The notes: generated from the letters alone by a model not told the origin. DNA of 64,000 nt from Gari tellinella (GCA_922989275.2 OV277864.1:28655550-28719549); one strand, 5' to 3'. Counted from the first letter of the stretch, positions 1-11,074 are shown. Program-made: numbers and translations.

Positions 1-72
1 GTATCAAATGACTTTAACTTTATCACACTATTATATTGACGTTTACCAGCTCTGTCAACTTCAACTTCAACT

Positions 73-219
73 GGGTCCGAGGTTATAAAGCGTTTGAGCT
101 GAGTCTGAGTGTGTTCTCAAGCATCTGATTGGTCAGATTGAGCCTAGGCTCAAATCTGACCAATCAAATACTTCAGAACGACTTTAGGCTCAACGCAAAA
201 GCTTTATAACCTCGGACCC
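73..219. repeat. F-family inverted-repeat element with CCAAT-bearing arms
   Basis: Perfect 19-bp terminal inverted repeats (GGGTCCGAGGTTATAAAGC at the left, its complement at the right) surround an internal palindrome in which ATTGGTCAGA and TCTGACCAAT face each other around GAGCCTAGGCTC. About 147 bp, no coding capacity. Related copies at 10885, 29005 and 30075. Confidence 0.85.
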
Positions 220-801
220 TGATCTCAAAGTTTATTTAATCTGCAGTATCTAAAAGAAATATGTCGTCTTACCATGTTACCATTGCCATATTGAATACAT
301 AGTATTATTGTCACATACTGTTTCTCTCTGTTGTAAAACGGGGACTTATAAAATATACGTTCTGTTCTCTTCTGTTCTGTCAAACGTTTTGAATCCCGAT
401 ATTAGACGCCGAGTAACCCGGCGTCTCATCTGGGCCAAAAACGTTTTGAACACTTACCACAAATTCACTTAGAGTCAATTTCTTTATCTCTAAAATATTC
501 TAAATTTAATTTAATGTATTTCTAACTGGGAAATATCACCCTAAAAAGACTGACAACTGATTGCAAATTGATAAGATACAACGAAAAGGTTCAGGTTAAT
601 TGAACAATGCTGTTATTTTGCAAAGATCATTAAACGTTGAGAATTGCATAAAAAGTAACCTAAAACAATTAATAACATTAATGGTAATATTTGGTAGCAT
701 TTTAATCTGTTGGCTACGTTTTGCTTCGACGCAGTTTCTACCGTAGATAGACCATATTTCAAAGATCGGATGCAGATTTTAAAAAGCATTGTAACAAGAT
801 A
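220..801. other. Unassigned A+T-rich DNA with a short core-I-like palindrome
   Basis: No gene is visible. Around 395-435 a short inverted repeat (GACGCCGAGTAACCCGGCGTC) lies between copies of AACGTTTTGAA, a worn core-I-like hairpin. The rest is A+T-rich without recognisable coding sequence. Confidence 0.5.
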
Positions 802-1047
802 CAGTGGAAAAGACGTTATTCGTTTCCGTTTAAACGCAAACGAAACAAATACGCATTGCAATAAAACGTAGAAATTAAAATTTGTCGGCAATTCTGACCA
901 TTTATTTCAGGCTGAGTGGAAAACAGTTTGGAACCTGATCAGACGCTGGGTAACCCGGCGTCTGATTTGCCTCCAGACTGTTTCCAACGATAATCATAGT
1001 TTTAGCGTAAACGTGTTTATTGGGAAAGAATAACATATTCTCCACTG
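802..1047. mobile_element. A-family TA element with core I hairpin
   Basis: CAGTGGAAAAGACGTTATTC opens the element and AAGAATAACATATTCTCCAC...TG closes it, with TA on both sides. The central hairpin GTTTGGAACCTGATCAGACG...GTCTGATTTGCCTCCAGACTGTTT is somewhat worn. About 246 bp and non-coding; short open frames over it are transposon sequence. Confidence 0.85.
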
Positions 1048-1326
1048 TAATAATACCGACAAAGATGCATCGGGTCATGATCTGAACGACTGGGATACAT
1101 ATTGTATACATGTACTTACATGTAACATAAGCTTTTCGTAAACTATATTTTCGGCATAACATGGGCTTCACGGATTCGAAACCCTACCATGACAATCATG
1201 AATACTTTTTAACTTATTTTTAACAAGGTTGAGTTTATGTAACAGTCTGACAACCATAAACACCGGACTTTGGACCATATTTGGTTGGCTGTCTTGCTTA
1301 GTTCCGTTCAAGCGAACATTGCTATA

Positions 1327-1555
1327 CTGTGGAGAAAACGTAATTCTTTCTCAATAAACGCGCTTACGCCAAAACTATTTTTTCTATTACTAACAGTTTG
1401 GAGCCAGTTCAGACGCCGGTTAACCCGGCGTCTGATCAGGCTCCAAACTGTTGAACATGAATTATCAGAATTGTTCAAAAAGTGTACTTTTCTACGTTTT
1501 AGTACTTTGCGTTTCTTTTGCGTTTAAACGGGAAAGAATAACATATTCTCCACCG
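1327..1555. mobile_element. A-family TA element with core I hairpin
   Basis: Starts CTGTGGAGAAAACGTAATTC after TA and ends AATAACATATTCTCCACCG. The centre GAGCCAGTTCAGACGCCGG pairs with CCGGCGTCTGATCAGGCTCC around GTTAAC. Opposite arm order to the copy at 802 (AACGCG side first). Confidence 0.85.
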
Positions 1556-1698
1556 CAACTATGGCAGATTCATTAACCATTAGATGTGTTTTCTTTTGTA
1601 AAAGGAATGTCTGTTTAGCATTATTACTGGAAATTACTTTAACCGATGTCAAGTGCAGATCTGGCGAGACTTTACGTTATGTTACTGATATGAAGGTA

Positions 1699-1877
1699 CA
1701 GTAAAACCTCTATTACGACCACTAAATTGTTTGAATTATTAGATGTTTAAGACAGGTAATTGATTAAAGCAAGGTGAAAGTAAATAGAAAGCTCCTTTAC
1801 TTCCTTAAGCAATCACCTGTCTTTTATACAATCAAGTACCCTTCTTTTTAGTAGTCATAATAAAAAGGTTTTTGCTG
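1699..1877. mobile_element. P-family TA element, worn core II hairpin
   Basis: Begins CAGTAAAACCTCTATTACGA after TA. It holds AAAGCAAGGTGAAAGTAAA with an incomplete opposite arm, and ends AGTAGTCATAATAAAAAGG before TTTTTGCTG. The tandem array that follows starts at or within its right end. Confidence 0.75.
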
Positions 1878-2210
1878 TTCTATTCTTTTACAACTCAATA
1901 GTCCGAATTGTTAAAAATAGAGAGTTTTTACTGTTCTATTCTTTAACATCTCAATAGTCCGAATTGTAAATAATAGAGGGTTTTTATTATTCTATTCTTT
2001 TACAACTCAATAGTCCGAATTATTAAAAGTAGAGAGTTTTTACTGTCCTATATTTTTAACACTAAATAGTCCGAATTGTTACAAATATAGAGTTTTTTTT
2101 ACTGTACTCTTTTACAACTCAATAGTCCGAATTGTTACAAATATAGATTTTTTTTACTGTTCTATTCTTTTTCAACTCAATAGTCCGAATTATTACAAAT
2201 CTGTCTTTTT
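1867..2210. repeat. Minisatellite, about 60-bp unit, six copies
   Basis: Units share ACTCAATAGTCCGAATTGTT, AAATAGAG and TTTTTACTGTTCTATTC. Six copies are visible with spacing near 57-62 bp. AATAGTCCGAATTGTTAAAA followed by GAGAGTTTTTACTG resembles the P-family right end (AGTGGTCGTAAT...GAGGTTTTACTG), so the array may have grown from the adjacent P element; this origin is inference. Confidence 0.8.
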
Positions 2211-2476
2211 TATAATTTGCTGCATTGCGTTTACTATAAGTTTCGTTTAAACGGGGGAAAATACACCTCCCCTACTATACATACATATTTGTTTATCGAA
2301 AGGCCGTTGTTCATGGACTTTATGGTATCTATCTTTCTATTTTAGTCAAGGGCGTGTTTTCGTAACTATTTTAGTCGGGGAAATTTAAGAGTATACCTCA
2401 GATCATTAAACTTAGAAATTTGGATGGATTTCTCGCAGGAAAGGCCAATTAATTCCATATCATCATGTCAACTAAA

Positions 2477-2732
2477 CAGAGCTGCCATTTTTCCGGATCT
2501 TTCCTGAATCTTCGGATTTTTTCCCCAGTACATTGTAGCTTAAAGCAGGCTGAAAGTAAAGCAGAATGCGCCTTTCGGCGCATTCTACTTTACTTTCAAC
2601 CTGCTTTAAGCATCACGTATCTTAAAAACTATAAACAGACTATGGATAAAAGGTATAATTCAGAAGATCGCGTTTAAAAAATTGAAAAAATTGAAATCTT
2701 AGGACTTTTTTTTATCAATTTATGGCAGCCCT
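2477..2732. mobile_element. H-family TA element with core II hairpin
   Basis: Termini CAGAGCTGCCATTTTTCC and TTTATGGCAGCCCTG match the H copies at 35828 and 57884. The core is CTTAAAGCAGGCTGAAAGTA, GCAGAATGCGCC, TTTC, then the near-perfect complement. No coding capacity. Confidence 0.85.
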
Positions 2733-2940
2733 GACTAACCCCTCCACTTCTATGACGTCATCAACCTTAAACAATTGCAGTCTGCCTTTATTTCTCAAAT
2801 GTAAATTTTAGTTGTTTTTTTTTTAACTTACGAAATATCGAAATGACTGTCAATCAGTTTTGAAGTAACCATTATACTCGAGGCGAGGCAGTGGAGGAGT
2901 GAATGCAAAGCTGAAATTACCAACATAAATTTCTAGAATA

Positions 2941-3180
2941 CTGTGGAGACGACGTTATTCTTTCCCAATAAACGCGTCTACAATAAAACTATTATTTCCA
3001 AACAGTTTGGGGCCACATAAGAGGCTGCGGAACCCGGCGTCTGATCAGGCTCCAAACTGATTGCTACTCAAATAAAAATAAGTAGTCAGAAGTGTCCACA
3101 AGTTGGAATTTTCTACATTTGTTTTCAATGCTAATGCGTTTTGTTTGCGTTTGAACGGGAAAGAATAACGCAGATCACAG
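2941..3180. mobile_element. A-family TA element with worn core I
   Basis: CTGTGGAGACGACGTTATTC and ...GAACGGGAAAGAATAACGCA...CACAG are the ends. The hairpin has lost pairing on the left (GGGGCCACATAAGAGGCTGC) while the right arm keeps CCGGCGTCTGATCAGGCTCC. Confidence 0.8.
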
Positions 3181-3192
3181 TAAATCTCAACT

Positions 3193-3424
3193 TTAACAAA
3201 TTACCCCATAGCCTGTTTCTAGTTTTGAAGATAGGTTGCTACTTAAAGCAGACTGAAAGTAAAGCAGAATGCGCCTTAAGGTGCTTTTCTTCCAGCCTGC
3301 TTTAAGCTACCATCTGCAAGAATGTAAAAAATATTTCTTATCATACATATTTAAAACAGTATAAGTTGTAACTATTATCTTCAGTGTAGAAATAAAATGG
3401 CGTACTTATGGGGGAGTGGGTTAA
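3193..3424. mobile_element. M-family TTAA element with core II hairpin
   Basis: TTAACAAATTACCCCATAGC at the left and ATGGGGGAGTGGGTTAA at the right. Core II is CTTAAAGCAGACTGAAAGTA with a partly lost right arm. The conserved flank AGTGTAGAAATAAAATGGCG follows. Confidence 0.8.
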
Positions 3425-4450
3425 TGAAGATTCAGCAATGGTGATGGAGACAGGTGCCAGCCTTGAGTCGCATCAGAGTCTGGACTGTTTACGTTTTGCA
3501 ATAAATTCTTAAACAAACAACATCCCTCAAATGTCAAATGGACTCTACGTGAACCTGTCATTCCTCGGTAATTTAGTTACATCTAAACAAGATCACAATT
3601 GTTTGTAAAGTCGAATTTATACACATATGGCGACGAAAGGGTTAAGCCAACGACATTTTAGGCATACGCAATTGACTCGTCCTTCCCAGTGTCAACCTTT
3701 CTGCTTCTAATCGTACTATTTTGTTACTTTTCCAAACAATTGGAGTCCTTATGAGATGCAAAGTACAGTGGCACATTGATACAAGGAAGTCTAAACAGCT
3801 CTAAACTGTTGGCCACTCAGAAATAAATGAATCATCAGAATTTTGCCCAGCTGTCATTTTTATAATTTATTGCCACGACATTTGCGTTTAGTTTCGTTTG
3901 AATCCGAATTGGTGACGTTTTGTTCGCTGTATCCCCGTGTCGCATGTGGATCAGAACTGAGTGATACATGTACTCATTTTGAACATCTAAAAGCAATAAT
4001 GTAGGAATAGTCAATTTCAGACATATAGAAGACACTTTGTTTCACGGAAACTTTAAAAAAAAGTTTAAAAAAAATAAAATGAATAAACAACCACAAAAAA
4101 CTGTTTCTTTTTAAAAAATAATATGTGCAGCAAGAGAATTTTGATTTTTTTCCGAACGTTTTTCACGTTTTTTCCCTTTTTTCGCTTCTTACAAAACCTT
4201 GCATGTCTCTTTTCCTCTGAGAAGTAAAATCTTTTTCTATCGATTTTTGAGGCCAGTGTTCACAGTATTCCCGAAGTAACATTTGTCGAGTCGTGTTTAA
4301 TTAGGGTACTGGCTTTTGATTTACGAATCAAAGAAAAATTTCTCTTATTGCAGATTACTCGGACAGATCCGGTAAAAGAGAGCTGTCAAAGAAATAAAGA
4401 TATTGACTGTGCTAATGCACCGACAGTCTAAAATTCTACACCAATTATAT
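3425..4450. other. Unassigned intronic or intergenic DNA
   Basis: A+T-rich with worn fragments of the same elements (near 3715-3830 a worn core with TGGAGTCCTTATGAGATGC, and an A-like arm around 3840-3900). No convincing exon or RNA gene. Confidence 0.5.
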
Positions 4451-4657
4451 AGCGGAGACGACCTTATTATTTCCCATTTAAACTCAAACAAAACGCAAAC
4501 GCATCGCAAAAAACGTAACAAAAGAAAACATTTCGACCATTCTGACTATTCATGTTTATCTTACCCGGTGTCTGATCTGGCTCCAAACTGTTTGCAATGG
4601 AAATAATAGTTTTAGCGTTAACGCGTTTATTGGGAAATAATAACGTTTTCTCCGCTG
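4451..4657. mobile_element. A-family TA element, half of core I deleted
   Basis: AGCGGAGACGACCTTATTAT at the left and TATTGGGAAATAATAACGTT...TCCGCTG at the right. Only the right arm (GTCTGATCTGGCTCCAAACTG) remains. A second partial A copy with a worn core follows at 4665-4875. Confidence 0.75.
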
Positions 4658-4879
4658 AATAAAGTAGAGACGACATTATTCTTTCCCACTAAACGTATAT
4701 ATATGTTCTACAATAATTGTGTCCAAAACAAACAGTTTGAAATCTTACTAGACACCGAGTATACCGGAGTCTGATCAGGCTCCAAACTGTTTGCTGCTAA
4801 GATTTTAATTAATTGTTTCGACAAACTTTCATTTTCTGCATTTAATTATTTTGCGTTTCGTTTCGTTTACAAATGTAAC

Positions 4880-4990
4880 CCACTACGTCATAGCTTGTTT
4901 TACTTAAAGCGCATTGAAAATAAAAGCAGAATGCACCTTGAGGCACATTCTGCTTTCCTTCAGCCTGCTTTAACTGTTTAAGCTACAATG
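4880..4990. repeat. Core II hairpin of a partial M-like element
   Basis: CTTAAAGCGCATTGAAAATA, GCAGAATGCACCTTGAGGCA, CATTCTGCTTTCCTTCAGCC, TGCTTTAA form a long hairpin close to the M-family core. The element ends are unclear. Confidence 0.65.
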
Positions 4991-5099
4991 TGCAATGATA
5001 AATGTATAAAATGGATGTTTTCTTTAATAAAGGATTGGATTAGATGCGGTCCTTCACTGTAACAGAATACGTCTCTTTATTATGGTGGAGAATGTGTTA

Positions 5100-5339
5100 C
5101 AGTGGAGAAAACGTTATTCTTTCCCGTTTAAACGCGAACGAAACGCAGCGCAATAAAACGTAGAAATAGACAACATTTCGACAATTCTGGCTATTCATGT
5201 ATTTCTGAGTGGCAAACAGTTTTGAGCCTGATTAGCCACTGGGTTAACTGGTGTCTGATCTGGCTCCAAACTGTTTGCAATGGAAATATAATTTTAGCGT
5301 AAACGCGTTTGTAAGGAAAGAATAACTTCTTCTGCACTG
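5100..5339. mobile_element. A-family TA element with core I
   Basis: CAGTGGAGAAAACGTTATTC... at the left and AAGAATAACTTCTTCTGCAC...TG at the right, TA on both sides. The centre reads GAGCCTGATTAGCCACTGGG / TTAACTGGTGTCTGATCTGG, moderately worn. Confidence 0.85.
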
Positions 5340-5385
5340 TATTTGCACTCAACACGAAGCGTGTCTGTGCAGTTTCTGGCAGGTA

Positions 5386-5749
5386 CAGTGTCCCCTCTCT
5401 ACAACGACACCCGGTGGGAAACATAGTGTGTGTGTGTTGTTCGGAAGGAGTCGTTATAGGGAGGGAAAATTAGAATTTGCCTTACATTTGCAAGCAGCTT
5501 GAATTAAGATCAGACGCCGCGTAACGCGGCGTCTGATCTGGATTCAAGCTGTTTGACACTCTTAATTATGTTTCTTCTATCAAAATGTCCAATATGTAAC
5601 TTTGAGAAAATCAGCAGACGACAATATCAAGTAGACGATATTGCAGAAATGCTAGCGTTTTACATAATTTATTGTTTGGGGAACAGCAGCAGGGGTCGTT
5701 ATGAGGAGGGAGTCGTTGTTTGGAGGGCCGTTGTAGGGAAGGAGCACTA
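5386..5749. mobile_element. Q-family TA element with core I hairpin
   Basis: CAGTGTCCCCTCTCTACAAC opens and GGGCCGTTGTAGGGAAGGAG...CACTA closes. The central hairpin is GCTTGAATTAAGATCAGACG, CCGCGTAACGCGG, and CGTCTGATCTGGATTCAAGC. Copies at 9544 (split), 20458, 24999, 49806 (partial) and 63530. Confidence 0.87.
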
Positions 5750-6103
5750 TATAAAAGTAAAGCCTTAAGTTGCTTTGTTATTCTTTCCTAATGAACGCGT
5801 TCGTGCTTAAACAATTATTTCCATTGCAAACAGTTTGGAGCCGGATTAGAGGCCGGGTAACCCGGCTAATTTAACACAACAATATGTAGTCTCAATCTTT
5901 AATACTACTTGTATATATAGTATACTAGTATAACAAACACATGTAGTAATATGGGAACTAATACATGCATAACGAACTTTTGATATAACGAAATAAATAA
6001 TACAGCCCTGATGACTTGGTTAGAAGTGATCTTCACTGTGCGTTTTAGAAAGATACCATTTGCTACATTTTAATTCCTTGCGTTTGTGTTTAGTTTCGTT
6101 TGA

Positions 6104-6310
6104 CCCCTTTGTGTCTAGTGGATTCGCTCATACTTATATATTGGTTTAGTCCATTTTTTTATCGGAGGGGTGCCTTGTCTAAATTATTATTTTTGTTTTT
6201 GTTTTATATTGAAAGTACTATCACCAAAATATTAATAATGCGGCGCCTGGTCAGAGTCTACACTGTTTGGCTATGTCCCTATTATAGGACACTAGGCACA
6301 AATGGGTTTA
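6104..6310 (-). mobile_element. W-family TTAA element, inverted, half core I
   Basis: The right end GGACACTAGGCACAAATGGG-TTTAA is the reverse of the W left end (CCCATTTGTGCC). Only one arm of the core remains (GGCGCCTGGTCAGAGTCTAC then ACTGTTTGGC). The preceding sequence TTGCGTTTGTGTTTAGTTTC is an A-family arm, so W seems to sit within an A remnant. Confidence 0.72.
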
Positions 6311-6551
6311 ATGGCAATACAAATCTCAATTGTAGTCTTTGAAATTCTCGCATTATCTAGAGCTTTGAATAGTTTCACAGTAATAACCTCAAAGCACTAG
6401 TACTGTGTTTGTTTTATCGCGTTACAATAGAGTGGAGTTTTATGCAACATTTCGCGCATCAAAAGTTTAATGGCTGTTAGGTAGAGAAGCCCTTTACAAA
6501 CTTACACATTTCAAGTAGTTTGTTCGATCCGTTCGTATCAGTTTGTTGCCA

Positions 6552-6769
6552 TTAATCCATACACTGGCTTGCCCCGAGTGCAATAGCGATTTACCAAGCA
6601 GTTTGAATCCTGATCAGACACCGCGTAGCGCGGCGTCTGATCAGGATCCAAACTGTTTAACGTCCATTACGATATTACATTATTTAATTAATCTAAAATT
6701 AAGAGTTGATAAATAAAAGCAGACGGCAATTGTGTACCGCAGATGACGTCATGACAGTGAAGGAGTTAA
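6552..6769. mobile_element. D-family TTAA element with perfect core I
   Basis: Ends TTAATCCATACACTGG and TGACAGTGAAGGAGTTAA. The core GTTTGAATCCTGATCAGACA / CCGCGTAGCGCGG / CGTCTGATCAGGATCCAAAC is nearly perfect. It includes GATGACGTCATG, a CRE-type palindrome found in several D copies. Confidence 0.82.
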
Positions 6770-6839
6770 TGAATATTATATCGCATGTTGACAACCACTC
6801 TCATTATCCCTTACAAAACCTAGCATGGCTATTCTGTCG

Positions 6840-6903
6840 TCAAACACTTTGGATCCGGATCAGACGTCAAGTAAAATTGGCGTCTGATCCGGACCCAAAC
6901 AGT
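6840..6903. repeat. Isolated core I hairpin
   Basis: CAAACACTTTGGATCCGGAT, CAGACGTCAAG, TAAAATTGGCGTCTGATCCG, GACCCAAACAGTT form a long stem about 64 bp across. The surrounding element is not recognisable. Confidence 0.75.
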
Positions 6904-7239
6904 TATACGCTCGTTACATGTACACTGTGTACCCAAACTGCGTAAAATCTAAGTTTGAAAATATGCTGTAGCCAACAGTTACAGCTGACGATATCGAGGA
7001 GAAGATAATGTATTTGTTTTTGCCGCGTAATGTGCACGAGCTTTATGTGGTGAAAATAATGACATGAATCGACTATATTGAGTGGCACAAAACTATAGAT
7101 TGTGGCATGTTACAGCTCTAGGGGGAAAATACTCAGGAAAAAGGCGATTTTAGATAGGAATTACAGCGAAAACTCAGTTATTCTAACTCGATTGTGGCGA
7201 ACCTACCATTTTGTCAATCTTAGATCTTTCGAAAGCAAC

Positions 7240-7499
7240 GATGGAGAAAACGTTATTCTTTCCCGTTTAAACGCAATAGAAACGTAATCGCATTGTAACA
7301 TGTAATAAAATGTACAAAATAACAATTTTTATTTTTTTTTACAAATGTGACTATTAATTTTTATACGAGTGGCAAACAGTTTGGACCCTGATCAGATGCC
7401 GAGTTACCGGCGTCTGATCTTTGATCAAACTGTTTGCAATGGAAATAATAGTTTTAGCATAAACGCGTTTATTGGGAAAGAATTACGTTTTCTACGTTG
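7240..7499. mobile_element. A-family TA element with core I
   Basis: GATGGAGAAAACGTTATTCT opens and GGAAAGAATTACGTTTTCTA closes. The core is GTTTGGACCCTGATCAGATG / CCGAGTTACCGG / CGTCTGATCTTTGATCAAAC. A 3' A fragment lies at 7820-7909. Confidence 0.82.
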
Positions 7500-8086
7500 T
7501 CTGCAACAATTGTAATCTGCTACTGATCTAAAATTAAATGTTCTAACATTTATTTTAATTTCTGAATTAAAGATTAAATCAGCTTACATTAAAATGTATA
7601 ATATATTACATGTAAACAAAACAAAGCATAGTTTTGTAACTGACAAACATGTACATAATTTACATGTTGCAAATAATTAAATAGTTAAATTAACAACTGT
7701 AAACTGTATAATGAATATCGTTGACATCGACAAACTTCATTAAATTTAATTACTTTGTTATGAAACTTTAAAATACCATAAGACAAACATTACACATTTA
7801 AGCATGAAACTATACGTATTCCTGATCTGGCTCCAAATTGTTTTGTTTTGGAGCTAATAATTTTAGCGTAAACGCGTTTATTTGGAAACAGTAAAGTCTC
7901 CGCCACTGTAGGAAAAGACAAACTAAAATATAGTAGGTCTATGAGGTTTAACTCATTCGCCCCATAAACGTTTAATTGACAATTCCAGTTTCAAAATATT
8001 TCTAGTCCATTTTTGACTACTTAGGAATGAGTTTAACAATATATTTCAAAATGACAAACAGTGTAAATCCTTATCAGAGTGCTCCT

Positions 8087-8337
8087 TAACCCTTTACCCC
8101 ATAGCCTGTTTCTAGTTTTGAAAATAGGTGACTACTTAAAGCAGGTTGAAAGTAAAGCAGAATGTGCCTTAAGGCACATTCTGCTTTACTTTCAGCCAGC
8201 TTTAAGCTAAAATCTGCTAGGCTATATAAAATATTTGTAATAGTAATTGTTCATGAGGGTATAAACTGGAATTATTTTCTTCAGCGGAGGAATAAATTAA
8301 ATACGCTAAAAGTCGCTTCTATGGGGGAAAGAGTTAA
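8087..8337. mobile_element. M-family TTAA element with intact core II hairpin
   Basis: TTAACCCTTTACCCCATAGC at the left, TATGGGGGAAAGAGTTAA at the right. The core runs CTTAAAGCAGGTTGAAAGTA, AAGCAGAATGTGCC, TTAA, GGCACATTCTGCTTTACTTT, CAGCCAGCTTTAAG. Immediately before it a C-like TTAA element start is seen at 7950 (TTTAACTCATTCGCCCCATA). Confidence 0.87.
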
Positions 8338-8546
8338 GGAGCCATCTGAACTCAGGACTATCACTGTTTGCTTAGAACAAATATACTCGTCGCTAGGGTT
8401 GAATATGATAACCCTTTCAATCCTAAATATCTCTTGTGGGTATTTACAATCCATTTGGACTCTTCTAGTACAGGCATTTTAACCTGAGGTCAGGGTCTAC
8501 AATGTTTGCACTATATTTCATCAATAATCTCTACAGAGGGTCATTA

Positions 8547-8791
8547 CAGTGGATAAAACGTTATTCTTTCCGAATAAAAGCATTTACGCTAAAACTGTTA
8601 TTTCCAGTACAAACAGTTTGGAGCCAGATCAAACGCCGGGTAACCCGACGTCTGATCAGGTTCATAACTGTTTGCCATCGAGATAAACATGAATTATTAG
8701 GATTGTCCAAAAAATGCATTTTCTACGTTTTAGTGTTTTGCGTTTGCGTTTCGTTTCGTTTAAACGGGAAAGAATAACGTATTCTCCACTG
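8547..8791. mobile_element. A-family TA element with core I
   Basis: CAGTGGATAAAACGTTATTC at the left and GAATAACGTATTCTCCACTG at the right between TA dinucleotides. The core is GAGCCAGATCAAACGCCGGG / TAACCCGACGTCTGATCAGG. Confidence 0.87.
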
Positions 8792-8973
8792 TAACTCTTT
8801 CTCCGTACTATTATCGTCTGTCGAATATTTGTCGTTTGTCCTTTTCTTCAAAGTTAGAGTCACATATTTCATCTAGCTATTTCAGACTATACATTAAATT
8901 GGTACTAACGAGCTAATGGCAGACATGCATCTTTGATCTCCACTGATGGCCGTCTGTTTTTGTGCACAGTGCT

Positions 8974-9144
8974 TTAACCCTTTCACTCTCAATGACGTCA
9001 TAAAGCGCGAGGTCTGATCAGAATCCAAACTGTTCGACACTCAATTTTATACTGCTTAAGTCAAAATACCTAAAATTTTAGTTTAAGCAATAAAAGCAGA
9101 CGACGATTGTTTAAAATTGATGACGTCACAGCCGTGAATGGGTT
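8974..9144. mobile_element. D-family TTAA element, left arm of core lost
   Basis: TTAACCCTTTCACTCTC at the left and CAGCCGTGAATGGGTTTAA at the right. Only one hairpin arm (GGTCTGATCAGAATCCAAAC). It holds AATGACGTCATAA and GATGACGTCACAG. Confidence 0.75.
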
Positions 9145-9543
9145 TAAACATCAATATAATTATTATACCACATGTGTACTAACCGGAGAATGGTTAAGTT
9201 GCTGATGGTGCATGTCATGTAGTATTTTCGCAGCGCCTGTGATGTCCACGACAGCAATGATGGGCAAACTATTGCATGTGGTGCATCAATTTAGGTAATC
9301 GAAATCTCACTACGACGTGTGTTGCATGGATTTTAGAGAATCATGAACAATTTATCAACTAGTGCACGTAAAGTAATTCCGTTTTTTCCTCGAACCCTTG
9401 CCTGCTCAAGATTTTCAATTTAGTCCCGTTTCGTTTCGATTAGAATTAATGTTAAAACATGCGATTCACCAGGATTTCTGTTCTTACATATTTAATCCTT
9501 TACTGTTAAAACTATTGCAGGAGTTTATAACTGTGAGATGCTA

Positions 9544-10801
9544 CAGTGTTCCTTCCCTACAACGGCCCTCCAAACAATAACTCCCTCGTTACAACGACCA
9601 TTGTCGCAGTTCCCTTAAGGGTGTATCAATGTCATGAGCCATTTTTTCAAAGTATTAAACTTTTTTTCTATCATTGTTTTTTTGGAAGAGCAATTTATGA
9701 TGAATGAAAAAATGAAAAAAATATATATGGTGGTGTCCTTTTTTTGAGCTACAGCGATTTGGAAAAGGTTTGTCAAATTTGGATTTATTTCTTTAAATTT
9801 TACCCATTCAGAGTACAAGCTTCAGTAAAATCTATTTCAAAACAAAACAAACATGGTAATTTGGGTTTTCTTTATTTATTTCATGTCTATGGTGGTATGT
9901 TCACATATATAAACCAAATTTAAACAAAGCAGGCCCCAGGTTTGAACAATATGGATCCTTGAATATCAAAAATATGCTTTATATAGGGCATGATTTTATT
10001 AGATTTTTTAGTTTATGAAAAAAAGTAAAAAAGTTTGAAAATGAAATAGTTCTAGTATTTAACTTTTTCTTATATTCTACCAGATGAAAGCCCATACTAA
10101 GGCAGTTCAAAATATGAAAAGAAATTGAAAGGTCAGTGTTGAAAATTTTGAGTTATTAAAGTAAAAAGAGTTATCGCCCCTTACAAAATTTACAAAAAAG
10201 TACCATACCGATGATATTTAGAGCTTTATAAATTTCACATTTGGTGCCTTTTTTTTCTTAAATTAGTTTTTGTATGAAGAAATACTACCATAGATAGGAA
10301 ATAAATAACACAAAACCAAATTATCATATTTGTTTTCATTTAAAATGGGTTTTATTGAAGCGGGCTGTTTGAAAAGGACAAAATAAGAGGAAGTGGGTGG
10401 GGTAAATTTTACATGGCCGTAGAGCCAACTGTTGTTCACCAAAATGTACACTTTTTCTATTTTTTCATTCATCTTAAATAGCTCTTCAATACAAAACCAT
10501 CATAGAGTGTTTTCTTATACTTTGAAAAGTTCCCAAAGTCATGACATTGATACACCCTTAAAAGGACAATTGTGCCCAATCGACTGCAATGTCGTCTACT
10601 TAAAATTGTCGTATGCTATTTTTCTCAAAGTTACATAACGGACATTTTCACAGAAAAAACTTAATGACGAATTGCTAATAGCTTGATCTGGATTCAAGCT
10701 GTTTGCAAATGTAAACCAATTTTCATCCAAATAAGGACTCCCTCCGAACAACGCACACAATTTGTGTCTCCCATTGGATGTCGTTGTAGAGAGGTAACAC
10801 T
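9544..10801 (-). mobile_element. Q-family TA element (inverted) split by a TTAA element
   Basis: The left part 9544-9614 (CAGTGTTCCTTCCCTACAAC, GGCCCTCCAAACAATAACTC) and the right part 10562-10801 (GTCGTCTACTTAAAATTGTC, CTTGATCTGGATTCAAGCTG, CATTGGATGTCGTTGTAGAG) rebuild the order of an inverted Q copy. A 939-bp TTAA element fills the gap. One core arm is missing. Confidence 0.8.
9619..10557. mobile_element. TTAA-flanked element with perfect 19-bp inverted repeats
   Basis: TTAA at 9615-9618 and 10558-10561 flank perfect inverted repeats GGGTGTATCAATGTCATGA and TCATGACATTGATACACCC. Sub-terminal similarity continues inward (TTTTTCAAAGTATTAAAC against ATACTTTGAAAAGTTCCC; GATGAATGAAAAAATGAAAA on the left against its complement on the right). 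No transposase frame, so it is a non-autonomous, piggyBac-like TTAA element. It sits inside a Q element. Confidence 0.9.
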
Positions 10802-10884
10802 GTATTTCTTTCCACGTAAACGCGTCTGTATTAAATTTGCATTATTCCCATTGTACAAAGTTTGGACCCAGATCAGACTTTGTG

Positions 10885-11029
10885 CGCCAAGGTTATAAAG
10901 AGCTTGAGTTGAGTTTGAAGTCGTTCTCAAGCATTTGATTGGTCAGATTTGAGCCTAGGCTCAACTCTGACCAATCAAAGCCTTGAGAAGGGTATCAGTC
11001 TCAACACAGACGCTTTATTACCTTGAACC
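10885..11029. repeat. F-family inverted-repeat element with facing CCAAT boxes
   Basis: GCCAAGGTTATAAAGAGCTT at the left, GACGCTTTATTACCTTGAAC at the right; internal ATTGGTCAGATTTGAGCC and GGCTCAACTCTGACCAAT. A half copy (GGTCCCGATGTTATAAAAC) follows at 11031. Confidence 0.82.
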
Positions 11030-11074
11030 CAGGTCCCGATGTTATAAAACTTAAAACGATTTCTGTGCACAAAA

